Assembly: GCA_012719355.1 (NCBI GenBank)
Contig: JAAYAM010000100.1
Location: 1-64,000 of the forward strand
Reading direction: 5' to 3'
DNA: 64,000 nt
From: Acidobacteriota bacterium
GTDB taxonomy: Bacteria; Acidobacteriota; UBA6911
This document shows positions 28,258 to 38,700 of the stretch, piece by piece; position 1 is the first letter of the stretch; each line of letters starts with the position of its first letter. A program made the position numbers and the translations under genes. The notes below the pieces were generated by a model. It was not told the DNA's origin. It searched no databases and saw nothing but the letters and a program-made list of their open reading frames with translations.

Positions 28258-29639
28258 GCCGTATGGCCTCGCTGTCTGTGCAGGAGCTCCCGGACTTCCG
28301 ATATCGGAATCATCGGGAGCAGCCGCATAAAGAGGAACTGCATTGTGAAAAACAGGCCCAGGGATCCGAGGAGTGTCAGCCAATCCCATAGAGTAGGTCC
28401 GTAGATCCTCCAGGCGGACGGCAGATAATCCCTGGAGAGGCTCTGGACGACGATAACGAATCTCTCCATCCACATTCCGATATTTATGGCGATTGAGAGT
28501 ATGAAGAGCAGGACGGTGTTGCGCCGGTAGCGACGCACCCACAGCAACTGAGGGAGCACCACGTTGCAGAACAGGACGGTATAGTAGACCCAGGCATAGC
28601 GTCCCTGCAGCCGGTCGAGCACGATAGCCTTCTCGTAGGTATTCCCGCTGTAAAACGCCATGAAAGTCTCCATCAGGTATCCGTAAGCGACAATCAGGCC
28701 CGTTGCGAGGAGAAGTTTCGCGCAGTTGTCCAGATGCCGGAGAGTGATCAGGTCCTTGAGCCCGTAAAAAGAACGAATCGGAATAATGAGGGTGAGGACC
28801 ATGGCAAATCCGGAGAATATGGCCCCGGCGACAAAATACGGCGGGAAGATCGTGCTGTGCCAGCCGGGAAGAAGCGATATCGAGAAATCCAGGCTTACGA
28901 CAGTATGAACGCTGACTACGAGCGGTGTGGCAAGTCCGGCAAACAAAAGATAAGTAATCTGATAGTTGTGCCAGTGCCGCGCCGAGCCACGCCAGCCCAA
29001 CGAGAGGAAGCCATAGACGGTGCGCGCAAAACCGCTTCGCGCGCGGTCCCGCAAGCTGGCGAGATCCGGAATCATCCCGGTGAACCAGAAGAGCAACGAG
29101 ATAGTGAAATATGTCAGAACCGCAAAAACGTCCCAAACCAGAGGGCTGCGGAACTGCGGTTGCACTCCCATGGTGTTGGGGTAGGGGAAGAGCCAGTAAA
29201 AGAGCCACTGGCGTCCCAGGTGCAGCAGGGGCATCAGGCCTGCGCACATGACCGCCCAAATGGTCATTGCTTCGGCCAACCTGTTGATCGACGTGCGCCA
29301 CTGCTGGTTCACGAGGAGCAGAATCGCCGAAATCAGTGTGCCTGCATGTCCGATTCCGATCCACCAGATGAAGTTGGTGATTGCGAATGCCCACGCCGCT
29401 GGAATCCTGACGCCCCAGATTCCGACGCCCTGCTGCACGTCGTAGATGATTGCAACCAGAAAGATCAGCAGGAAAAGGAGCGAGACGGCGAGGCCCAGCA
29501 TCCACTGCCATCGGGTGCCGCTGACGGGCGCCAGCGGTATCGAAGCTACTTTTTCGCCGACTGACTCATACGTATGCCCGGGAGGCAATACCGCTTCCGG
29601 AGAGTCGAAAGGAGCATTCAGCAGACGTGCATCATCCAT
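28254..29639 (-). CDS. actC: Alternative complex III NrfD-like quinol-binding subunit ActC
   Basis: NFIWWIGIGHAGTLISAILLL, NrfD-like topology, position in operon. Confidence 0.93.
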   Translation of the reverse strand: MDDARLLNAPFDSPEAVLPPGHTYESVGEKVASIPLAPVSGTRWQWMLGLAVSLLFLLIFLVAIIYDVQQGVGIWGVRIPAAWAFAITNFIWWIGIGHAGTLISAILLLVNQQWRTSINRLAEAMTIWAVMCAGLMPLLHLGRQWLFYWLFPYPNTMGVQPQFRSPLVWDVFAVLTYFTISLLFWFTGMIPDLASLRDRARSGFARTVYGFLSLGWRGSARHWHNYQITYLLFAGLATPLVVSVHTVVSLDFSISLLPGWHSTIFPPYFVAGAIFSGFAMVLTLIIPIRSFYGLKDLITLRHLDNCAKLLLATGLIVAYGYLMETFMAFYSGNTYEKAIVLDRLQGRYAWVYYTVLFCNVVLPQLLWVRRYRRNTVLLFILSIAINIGMWMERFVIVVQSLSRDYLPSAWRIYGPTLWDWLTLLGSLGLFFTMQFLFMRLLPMIPISEVRELLHRQRGHTA

Positions 29640-29643
29640 CTCT

Positions 29644-32601
29644 TTACCCCAGTTCCGGATTTGGATTCCTCACACCGGCCAGGTACCTGGTTCTTGGGAC
29701 AGTATTGAGCTCAGCCAGCATGCCGTAGGCGAGCGGATTTCGCGCCGCGCGGGAAACCATGCTGTTGCTGTCATTGAGATCGCCAAAAGTGAAGACCTTT
29801 GTCGGACAGGCCTGCTGACATGCCATGATGATTTCTCCGTCTTTGACAGGGCGATTCTCTTTCGCAGCGTTGATTTTGGCTTCCTGGATCCGCTGCACGC
29901 AGTACGTGCATTTCTCCATCACTCCGCGGCTGCGTACCGTGACATCGGGATTGCGCAGCGGTTTGAGGCTGGGAGTGACGTAGTCGCTGTACTGAAGGAA
30001 ATTGAACCTGCGCACCTTGTATGGACAGTTGTTTGAGCAGTACCTCGTGCCGACGCAGCGGTTATAGACCATCTGGTTGAGTCCCTCTGAACTGTGCGTC
30101 GTGGCATGAACGGGACAGACGAGTTCGCAGGGGGCTTTTTCACAGTGCATGCAATAAACCGGCTGAAAGTGAGTCCTGGGGCTATCCGGCTTGCCGGAAT
30201 AATACCGGTCGATGCGCAGCCACTGCATTTCCCTCGCCATCCCGACCTGCTCCTTGCCTACAACCGGGGAGTTGTTTTCTGCGACACAGGCGACGACGCA
30301 GGAATTGCAGCCGATGCACCGGCTCAGATCTACAGTCATCGCCCATTTGTATTCGTGATACGGCCAGGATGGATAGAGCGAATTGTGCAGCATGGGACCA
30401 GCCTGCTGCGTTTCGGATTCAGGGTCCGTATCGAGATCCTGAATGTCAAAAACGCGCATCAGATTCCGGCCGTTCAGCGAAAAATGTCGTTGGGTGGTAG
30501 CCAACATTGCCGTGGAATCGAGCTTGCGGACCTCGAGACCAGAGTAGAACCATGGGGCTTCGGAGGTGCGCAGAGCGTATGCGTTGAATCCGCGTCCTGT
30601 TGCGTGTTTGCCACCCCGCTGGAGGCCGTAACCCAGATGCGCGGTGACGGAGTTGTCAGGGTGTCCCGGGAGCAGGAAAATGGGCGCCTGCACCGAGCGA
30701 CCGCGGTACCGGAGTTCCACCAACGGCACCGGCAGGCCCTGCGACCCTGTGCGGGATACATCGTTGGGATCGAATCCGAGGCTTCTGGCGGTTGCGGGAC
30801 TCATCAGGGCGGCATTATCCCAGGTCAGCTTCGTGAGCGGTTTCGGGAGTTCCTGGAGCCAGCCGTTATTTGAAAAACGTCCATCGTAAACGCAGGGATC
30901 GATCCTGAAATTGATTTCGAGCCCGGCGGCGTCTTCGCGCCGCGCGGCCTTGGGTGTCCGGTTCTGCAGCGTGACATCTTTTGAATCGAAAGCCGTGTCG
31001 GGAACGACTCCCGTCTGCAGCGCGGATGTCCAGAAATTCTCAAAATCCTTCGCCTGCGATGCCGATTGCCAGTACCGTCTCACAGTCTCGTAAGGAGTTG
31101 CACTGGGATTCTCCTGAAGGAGCGCCAGAATTTCATGGGGAGACCGGCCGCCGTAAAGAGGCATGATCAGGGGTTGAATTATGGTCGCGGATCCATCGAA
31201 GGCCCTGACGTCGCCCCAGGACTCCAGGAAATGAGCCTCGGGCACGTGCCAGGATGCTGATGCGGCCGTTTCATCGTTGTACATACCGAGGTAGACGCTT
31301 GTCACGGTCCTCTTCAGCGCTTCCGCAAATTCAAGATCTGCTGGAGCGGTGAACACAGGATCGAAGCTGAGGATAATCAGCAGGTCCACCTTGCCCTGCT
31401 TCATTTCGCCGACAAGTTCCGTGAGTGACTCGATGTGATCCACCGGAGCGGGTTCAACCGGTGCGGTGTGGATGACTGTCTTGTTTGTGTTTCCCAGCGC
31501 GTGGTTAAGTGAATGAGCTAGTGCGTGCACGGCGGCCGGCTGGTGTGTGCCCGGGACTACGATGCTCGATCCGCGATGCTGCAGCAGATCTCTTGCCACG
31601 GCGTCGGCCCATAGCCCACGAAGGTCGCTTGTCTGCGGCTGTGGAGACTTCTGGACATTCATTTCGACTCTGCGGAATACAGTTCGGGCGAAATCCTCGA
31701 TTTCGGACGCACGCACTGCCAGGCGATTATCGGCGACGGCGCCCGTACAGGTCGGAGTGCTCTCCAGGGCGTACAGCCTGCTCATGCCGCCGGAGCCGTT
31801 CCTGCGCTGACGTCTTTCGGCCCAGTGACGCGAATAGTGCAGCCAGGCGGGCCCCTCGGTGAGAAAATCCGAATCGAGCGAAAGCACGATGTCTGCACTC
31901 TCGAAGCGATACCGCGTCCAGACAGGTTCCCCGAAGGCGAGCAAGCTCCCGGCAAGCTGCGTGCTCCCGTTGTCGGGGTCGTACTGATGCCATTTCGCCT
32001 GGGGGAAGCGCTGCAGGATCTGCTGCAACTGCGAGTACAGGGTTGGAGAAGTCACGCTCCCGGTCAGGATCCGCAATCCTGCACCCTGTTTCGAAACCTG
32101 GGTCCGGACTTCGCCCTCCATTGCGGAGACAAAGGTGGCCCAGCTGGAGGGCCTCGACCGCCGGCTGACACTTCTTGCCCTGTCCGGATCATAGAGGGAA
32201 AGTACTGAAGCCTGTGCATATGGATCTGTTGCCCCAAGGCTCGCCGGGTGCCTTGGGTTCCCTTCGACTTTTGTCGGCCTCCCCATATGGCTTTCTACAA
32301 GCAAGCCTCTGCCATATCCTCCAAGCGGCATTGCGGTGGCGAAATAGAGTGGGTGTCCAGGAATGATCTCGGAAGGTTCGTGGACGTAGGGCACGATCTT
32401 CCGTGGCGGAACGACCGTTGTGCAGCCTGCGAGGCCGGCGAGCGTAAGGGATGCTCCCATCAGTTTCAGCATCCTTCGGCGATCCAGTGGCATCTTCCGG
32501 TTCGGGAGCGGTCCTGCGGCTGCACCCGCCAGCTCATCTATGCTGCGCCAGAAGCGATGGTTTTCCGGTGATCCGGTTCCCGTCTCTGTTATCGGTGACA
32601 T
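29644..32601 (-). CDS. actB: Alternative complex III Fe-S/molybdopterin-oxidoreductase-like subunit ActB
   Basis: Tat-like RRRMLKLMGASLTLAGLAGC; ferredoxin motifs CIGCNSCVVACVAENN, CMHCEKAPCELVCPVHAT, CVGTRYCSNNCPYKVRRFN. Start at ATG 32601. Confidence 0.93.
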   Translation of the reverse strand: MSPITETGTGSPENHRFWRSIDELAGAAAGPLPNRKMPLDRRRMLKLMGASLTLAGLAGCTTVVPPRKIVPYVHEPSEIIPGHPLYFATAMPLGGYGRGLLVESHMGRPTKVEGNPRHPASLGATDPYAQASVLSLYDPDRARSVSRRSRPSSWATFVSAMEGEVRTQVSKQGAGLRILTGSVTSPTLYSQLQQILQRFPQAKWHQYDPDNGSTQLAGSLLAFGEPVWTRYRFESADIVLSLDSDFLTEGPAWLHYSRHWAERRQRRNGSGGMSRLYALESTPTCTGAVADNRLAVRASEIEDFARTVFRRVEMNVQKSPQPQTSDLRGLWADAVARDLLQHRGSSIVVPGTHQPAAVHALAHSLNHALGNTNKTVIHTAPVEPAPVDHIESLTELVGEMKQGKVDLLIILSFDPVFTAPADLEFAEALKRTVTSVYLGMYNDETAASASWHVPEAHFLESWGDVRAFDGSATIIQPLIMPLYGGRSPHEILALLQENPSATPYETVRRYWQSASQAKDFENFWTSALQTGVVPDTAFDSKDVTLQNRTPKAARREDAAGLEINFRIDPCVYDGRFSNNGWLQELPKPLTKLTWDNAALMSPATARSLGFDPNDVSRTGSQGLPVPLVELRYRGRSVQAPIFLLPGHPDNSVTAHLGYGLQRGGKHATGRGFNAYALRTSEAPWFYSGLEVRKLDSTAMLATTQRHFSLNGRNLMRVFDIQDLDTDPESETQQAGPMLHNSLYPSWPYHEYKWAMTVDLSRCIGCNSCVVACVAENNSPVVGKEQVGMAREMQWLRIDRYYSGKPDSPRTHFQPVYCMHCEKAPCELVCPVHATTHSSEGLNQMVYNRCVGTRYCSNNCPYKVRRFNFLQYSDYVTPSLKPLRNPDVTVRSRGVMEKCTYCVQRIQEAKINAAKENRPVKDGEIIMACQQACPTKVFTFGDLNDSNSMVSRAARNPLAYGMLAELNTVPRTRYLAGVRNPNPELG

Positions 32602-33248
32602 GTGTAACAGTCCGTGAGCCTGTCGGCCGGCGCAATTCCATAGTCGCGCATGAGTTCGTTCCCGCGCCTGGTTTGATCCGCCCCGGGGGTCCATTCCATA
32701 TTGAAGATCTCGCTGCGTGGCCGGATGCTCGTTTGCGGGGCTCGATGGCAGTCCAAACACCAATCCATCCGAAGCGCAGTGAACTGGTAGACCAGCGGCA
32801 TCTGATCGACCCTTCCATGGCAGGTCGAACAGCCGATACCCTTGTTGATGTGGATGCTGTGATTAAAAAAGACAAAATCCGGGAGCCGGTAAACTCGTTG
32901 CCATTGAATGGACGTGTTGGTTTGATAGCTGGTTCGCACCGGTTCGAGAATCGGGCTGGTCTGCCAGAGATCCGAGTGGCAGGTCATGCATGTTTCAGTC
33001 GAAGGGATTCCGGCAAAATCCGTCTTTTCGACGGTCGAGTGGCAGTACCGGCAATCAATCCCGTCGTCGCTCACATGATGTTTATGACTGAACTGAACGG
33101 GCTGTTCGAGCGGAGTTCCGACACCGGTGACGTAATCGGACTTTGCCAGTTCGACTGCAAGCCAGATGGAGATTGCCGCGAGTACCAGCGCGACATAGAT
33201 GCTGGCGTGTGACAGATTGTTGAAACTGCGCGGAAAAAGTTGAGCCAT
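32589..33248 (-). CDS. actA: Alternative complex III pentahaem cytochrome c subunit ActA
   Basis: Five CxxCH motifs (CRYCH, CMTCH, CSTCH, CLDCH, CYTCH) and an N-terminal TM. Confidence 0.92.
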   Translation of the reverse strand: MAQLFPRSFNNLSHASIYVALVLAAISIWLAVELAKSDYVTGVGTPLEQPVQFSHKHHVSDDGIDCRYCHSTVEKTDFAGIPSTETCMTCHSDLWQTSPILEPVRTSYQTNTSIQWQRVYRLPDFVFFNHSIHINKGIGCSTCHGRVDQMPLVYQFTALRMDWCLDCHRAPQTSIRPRSEIFNMEWTPGADQTRRGNELMRDYGIAPADRLTDCYTCHR

Positions 33249-33426
33249 CGGCCGAAGCAGGGAATCAGTTTATCCCGGTGAGGGGGAGCCGAGAATCGAT
33301 GTAGCCGTCGGATCGGGGGAGGGAAACCCGCGGCATAGAAATTGTGATGTACGTAACTTGCGATACTGCTGGAAGTATATTCTGGATCAAAAACCGTTAC
33401 AAGATCCCGGGGGCAATTGAAGGCTG

Positions 33427-34020
33427 TCAGCTCTTTCTGGGATGCGTGCAGCGCCAGAGCTTTGCGGGCAGAAAATTGAGCAGCTCAAAATCACGCTGCA
33501 CGCGCTCAAAAGTCCCCTCGAGGTAAGGCTTCACGCGTGAGGAGAAACTGTACACGAGACAGGACCCGTGCGGCTGAAGAACCGAGAGAGTCGCACGCAT
33601 TATGTCCTGCCGGAGTTCCTCGGGGATGGTTCTGAAAGGAATTCCCGTTATCACGTAATCGGCCTTGCGATAGCCCAGATTATTGAGCAGTTGACAGATT
33701 TCAGTTGCCGAACCGTGTATCAGGTGCAGGCGGCGGTCGTGCAGTTTCCTGCGCAGATAGCGGATGAAGTCCTCATTTGTCTCGACGGCCACAAGGACTG
33801 AGTTGGAGCGCATGCGCTTCAGGATTTCGATTGTGAAGGATCCCACTCCCGGTCCGTATTCGACAATGACATTGGCCTTCTGCCAGTCGACCCACTTGAG
33901 CAACTCATTGATGAGAAAGCGGGAACTGGGGAGAGGCCACCCCAACATGGAAGGATGCTTGAGAAAATTCCTGGCGAATAGAACCAGGCTGCCGAACCGA
34001 TCCCCGTTTCCTGATGTCAT
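33427..34020 (-). CDS. SAM-dependent methyltransferase (phospholipid N-methyltransferase/KsgA-like)
   Basis: VIVEYGPGVGSFTIEILKRM motif I; ADYVITGIPFRTIPEELRQDIM. Confidence 0.78.
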   Translation of the reverse strand: MTSGNGDRFGSLVLFARNFLKHPSMLGWPLPSSRFLINELLKWVDWQKANVIVEYGPGVGSFTIEILKRMRSNSVLVAVETNEDFIRYLRRKLHDRRLHLIHGSATEICQLLNNLGYRKADYVITGIPFRTIPEELRQDIMRATLSVLQPHGSCLVYSFSSRVKPYLEGTFERVQRDFELLNFLPAKLWRCTHPRKS

Positions 34021-34259
34021 AGAAACCAGATTCTCCCTTCTTCAACAGCAGGGTTAGGGGTCGTCCCGCCGCAAAGATGCACAAGACGGGATTGTAGCAA
34101 ATAAAGGTCGTGAATACGCATAGGGATTTGAAGCAATCATCCATTCAATCGGAGGGTTGACCGACGTTGCCACCGTTACCGGATAGAAAAATAGCTCTGC
34201 ATCGGCACTTGTATTATGTGACGATTCCGGTGCAACCTAAGATATCCCGGAGGTGATGT

Positions 34260-35705
34260 ATGGATTTGAACAGATCCAGATTTTCGATAGTCCTCGTTCT
34301 CATTGTTCTTTTTTCCGGCGCCTGCCGCGACCGTTCTTCCGGCACGCAGGAAGCTCCCCAGCGTGTGCTGCCCAGCCCTCCCGCACGCACGACCTCGATC
34401 GAGTCATATGCGGATGTGGTGGAAAAGGTGGCTGCTGCTGTAGTCACGGTGCGATCAGAGAGGCTGGTCCGTCCTGCCCGCCCGTTTCCTTTTTTCAACG
34501 ACCCCTTTTTCGATTTTTTCGGCTTTGGAGGCCGTGAGAGAGCTCCGCGGCTGGAGAGGGGGCTTGGTTCCGGTGTAATCATAACGGAAGACGGTTATAT
34601 CGTAACCAATCACCACGTCATTGACGGCGCGGACGAGATAAAAGTGGAATTGGGTGAGAGCCAGACTGAAGATGCCAAGATCATAGGCTCGGATCCTCCC
34701 ACGGATCTTGCTGTCCTGAAGATCTCATCGAAGAATCTCACTGCCTTGCCCCTTGGAGATTCGGACCAGGTCAGGGTCGGTGATGTTGTTCTGGCCATAG
34801 GCAATCCGCTCAATGTCGGTCAGACCGTGACGGCAGGAATAATCAGCGCAAAAGAAAGGGCGACCGGCTTGGGAGAAGGGACATTTGAAAGCTTCCTCCA
34901 GACCGACGCGCCTATCAACCGCGGCAACTCCGGGGGCGCGCTCGTCAATACCGCCGGTGAATTGATCGGGATCAATTCACAAATCCTTTCAACGACGGGC
35001 GGCAGCATCGGAATTGGTTTTGCGATTCCTTCAAACATGGCTCGCCAGGTATCAGAACAGCTCATCGCAAAAGGAAAGGTGCGTCGCAGCAGGTTGGGAG
35101 TCACGATTCAGCCTCTCACACGCGAAATGGCTGAAAGTCTCGACCTGGATGTTACCAGCGGTGCGATCGTGAGTTCAGTGGAGCCAGGCAGTGCGGCCGA
35201 CCGTGCGGGCCTGAGGCAGGGAGACGTGATCACCGAGCTGAATGGACAGAAGATAGTTGATACCAATCAGTTTCGGAATCGGGTCGCAGCCACGGAGCCC
35301 GGGACTGAGGTCACTCTCACGATCTTCAGGGACCGGCAGAGGCAGCAGGTACGCGTCAGGTTGCAGGAACTGTCGGATTCGGCACAGGCCGAGTCACGGC
35401 GACGGTCTGGCGGAAATGAGGAGGACGGCGAGTTTTACGGCATGAGAGTGGCCGCACTGACTCCCGAAATCGCTAGAGAGCTGGGACTGAGCAGAAACAC
35501 CAGGGGATTGGTGGTGACAGACGTCGAACCGGCTGGTTCGGCTGCCCGATCGGGGATACAACGCGGCGATGTGATAACGAAAGTGAACCAGCAGGACGTG
35601 AGGTCGGTAGACGACTTCCGTAAGCTCGTGGAAGATTCCGGCCGCCGTCCGGTGCTTCTGCTGGTGCAGCGGGAGGGGATGTCGCATTTTGTCACCGTGC
35701 AGTGA
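34260..35705 (+). CDS. degP: DegP/HtrA-family serine protease, putative lipoprotein, two PDZ domains
   Basis: Lipobox-like LFSGAC; catalytic TNHHVIDGAD, DPPTDLAVLKI, NRGNSGGALVN; two PDZ regions. Confidence 0.94.
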   Translation: MDLNRSRFSIVLVLIVLFSGACRDRSSGTQEAPQRVLPSPPARTTSIESYADVVEKVAAAVVTVRSERLVRPARPFPFFNDPFFDFFGFGGRERAPRLERGLGSGVIITEDGYIVTNHHVIDGADEIKVELGESQTEDAKIIGSDPPTDLAVLKISSKNLTALPLGDSDQVRVGDVVLAIGNPLNVGQTVTAGIISAKERATGLGEGTFESFLQTDAPINRGNSGGALVNTAGELIGINSQILSTTGGSIGIGFAIPSNMARQVSEQLIAKGKVRRSRLGVTIQPLTREMAESLDLDVTSGAIVSSVEPGSAADRAGLRQGDVITELNGQKIVDTNQFRNRVAATEPGTEVTLTIFRDRQRQQVRVRLQELSDSAQAESRRRSGGNEEDGEFYGMRVAALTPEIARELGLSRNTRGLVVTDVEPAGSAARSGIQRGDVITKVNQQDVRSVDDFRKLVEDSGRRPVLLLVQREGMSHFVTVQ

Positions 35706-35712
35706 TGCGCGT

Positions 35713-38700
35713 CTAGAAAGCCTGCCCGATGCTGAAAAAGAATGCGCTTCCTCTCTCCCCCGGTCTCCGGTCGAGCTTGAAGCCATAATCGAACCGCAGG
35801 AGGAGATAGCGTATCTTGATCCGCAGTCCGGCGCCTGCCGACTTCCTCAGATCACTGAGGCTGAAGTCTGAAACGGTCTCAAAGACGTTTCCTATGTCAA
35901 GGAAAACCGCACCGCCGAAAATCCTGTAGATCGGAAACCGGATCTCGTTATTGAGCAGGAACAGAGCTTCTCCTCCGAGCGGAACCAATCTGGCCTCGCC
36001 GTCGATAAGCTGTTCTTCTACAGGGCCAAGCAGGTCCTGTCCGAAACCGCGCATCGTGGTTCCGCCGCCTGCAAAAAATCGTTCCGGAGAGATGATCCCC
36101 TGGTTTTCGAGAGCCTGCGTGATGCCGAGCCGAATGGCAGTGGCGAAGATGAACCTCGGCGGTGTGGTCCTTCCTTTTTCGTCTTCAGGCCGTCTTCCGA
36201 GTAAGCGGTCGAGACCGAAATAGCGGAAGTACTGGCCGAAGTACTTGTAGAAACCGATCTCCGATCCAATCCATTCGGGCCCGAATTCGAAGGTGTTCGA
36301 CATGAACTCTCCCCTGGTCGCATCAAGAATGCTGTCACGGGTGTCGCGCCAGAGTGTTCCACTGAGCCGTGCCACCGGGACATTGGCGACAAACAGGGTC
36401 GGGTCCTCGGGCACACCTTCCCAGCGCACGTTGTCATAGCGGTACCCGTAATCGAGCACGAACTCCTTCGGGAGTTCCTTCTGCTGAAAGAGAGACATTC
36501 CAACCCGATGCGCCCGGAACCCCGGCCTGGTTTCCCGTGCGAGAATGATGCTACCGTCGGTCTTCAGCCGCAGTCTCCTGATCAACGGCTGGGCATAGTA
36601 AAGCCGTGCAAGCCTCAGATCATTATCGTAGCGCGCGCGGAACCCGAGCGCCGCTCCGTGGCCGAATGGGCTCCGCCTCACCACGTCGGCTATACCGCCG
36701 GGCCCCCGGTCGGTATCGTAGTAACCGCCGTAATCGACCCGGTAGGTGCTGAGTTCACGCAGCTGCACGTTAATCCGGACGGGCTTCGTATTTGCCCCAG
36801 GATCATCTTCCGGCAGGTCCTCGATTTCGAAATCGGCAAGGGAATATATGCCCGTGTCGTAAAGGTTTCTGCGTGAGATTCCCAGCTGTTCATGGTTCAG
36901 CACGTCGCCCGTGTCGAATGTCAGCATTCTTCTCACGAGGCTCTCGTCGATCAGGCGGTTTCCACTGATCGTGATTTCTCTGATGGCCGATCGCCGGTTT
37001 TCGTCAATCACAAATGAGATATTCGCCAGAGCGGAATCAGGGTCCGTTTCGACCTCATAGGAAATCGACATCTCGTTGTATCCATTGGTGCGGTAGATGC
37101 GTTCGATGATATCGGACGATTCCTGCACGAGATCAGGAGAATAGACGCTGCCGCTCGATATGGGGATGCGGATCCACAGTTCATCATCGCTGTAGGCTCT
37201 ATTGCCGGAGAAGGTCAGGTCTCCGATCAGGAACAACGGACCCTCTGTCACGGGGATTTCAACGGTCCCCGTTCCTGCGCGCGGATCCAACCGCTTCGCC
37301 GGCGGCGAAACAACAGCACCAAGGTAACCACGATCACGGTAGTAACTCTCGAGATAGTCTGTCACCCTTTCAGGATCGAGGAACACGTCGAGATAGATAC
37401 CCGCATTCTCGATCGCGCCGGCCAGTTCATCCGACCCGATTTGGGAAGCTCCTGGAAAGACGAGTTGGACATCCCTGTAGCGTGTGCCGGGCGTGACCTT
37501 GAATCGAACTACTTTAGTGTCTCCTGTCAGCTCTGTTCCCTGGGTTATCTCCGCCTCGAGATAGCCGTCTGTGATGAGAGACCGCCTGATCAATTGAATG
37601 GATTCGCTCACTCTGGCGAGATCGAATACCCCTTCCTGCCATGCCTGCCTCACTTGCTTCCTGCTGTCGTCTGATACCGGTCCTTCGAAGGACAGCCGAA
37701 CCGCCGGACCCGGATCGATTTTGACATTAAGATCTACGGTCCGGTTGGTTCGCTGTCGTTCGAGCCGTATTCTTGCCTCGAGACGGTCCTGTTCGTTGTA
37801 CATCTTCCTGAGGTTCTCGATCCCCTTCCGTACTTCCGGAAACTCGTAGGTATCGCCCGTCTTAAGGTCGAATTTGTCTCTGAGGGTTTCAACAGGGAAG
37901 AGGTTGCTGGTATCGAAGGTGATATTGCCGATCTCAGGCTTTCGTGCACGGCCCCTTCTTCCTGTAGATCCTCGAGAAGCGCCTATCTGAACTTGGTGAG
38001 TGAATCCCATCCGGTATGAGTTGTCTTCCTGTCCAATCGCCCGTGCGCTCAGGGTGCGCGTGATATCGTACTGAGCAATCCAGAGCTGGTCGCCCGCATT
38101 AACAAGGTTCATCGAGTAGCCGAGACTCAAGTCACGGGTCAAATCCTGGCCAAGTGTGACCCTTGCTCCGGGATCGTGGGTTTCAGACGCGATGAAACTC
38201 GGTTCAAGGCGAAAGGTCGTAATTCCCAGCACTTCCCGCGCCTGGCCCGCCAGTTCCTGCCCCGCCTGCCCTGCCAGCAGCGAGAGTGCCTGTGCCTGTG
38301 CGAGCTGCATCTGTCTTCCGGTAAGATCTGTATCTCTGCTGCCGGTCAGGAGAACCGATATGATCTCGGTCTGTGAAAGGGCCGGTTCTGAGGTCAGTTG
38401 TGTTTCCAGCCGATCGGGAGTCCCGGTAATCAGCATTGTTATTTCCCACTCGGACACCTCCGTCTCGGCCTGGATATTCAAATCAGGTTCGATTCTTGTC
38501 TGGTTATTGAAAGTTATGATGCCTTGGCGGAGGTAATAGGTGCGCTCGTTCAGGAAGATCTGCCCTCCCTCTTCGAGATTCACTGTTCCTACGATCGACG
38601 GGGCGTAGTAGCTTCCAACGAGGCGAAGGTCCGCGTCAGCTTCCAGATCGGCCATATTGTTCCGGACTGCAATCGGGTTAACCGTCACCACGGCCACGTT

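Noticed and set aside
28258-29511. N-terminal ~418 codons of the 595-aa minus ORF ending at 27724
   Set aside because: Out-of-frame read-through of actC; the real ActD starts at ATG 28257.
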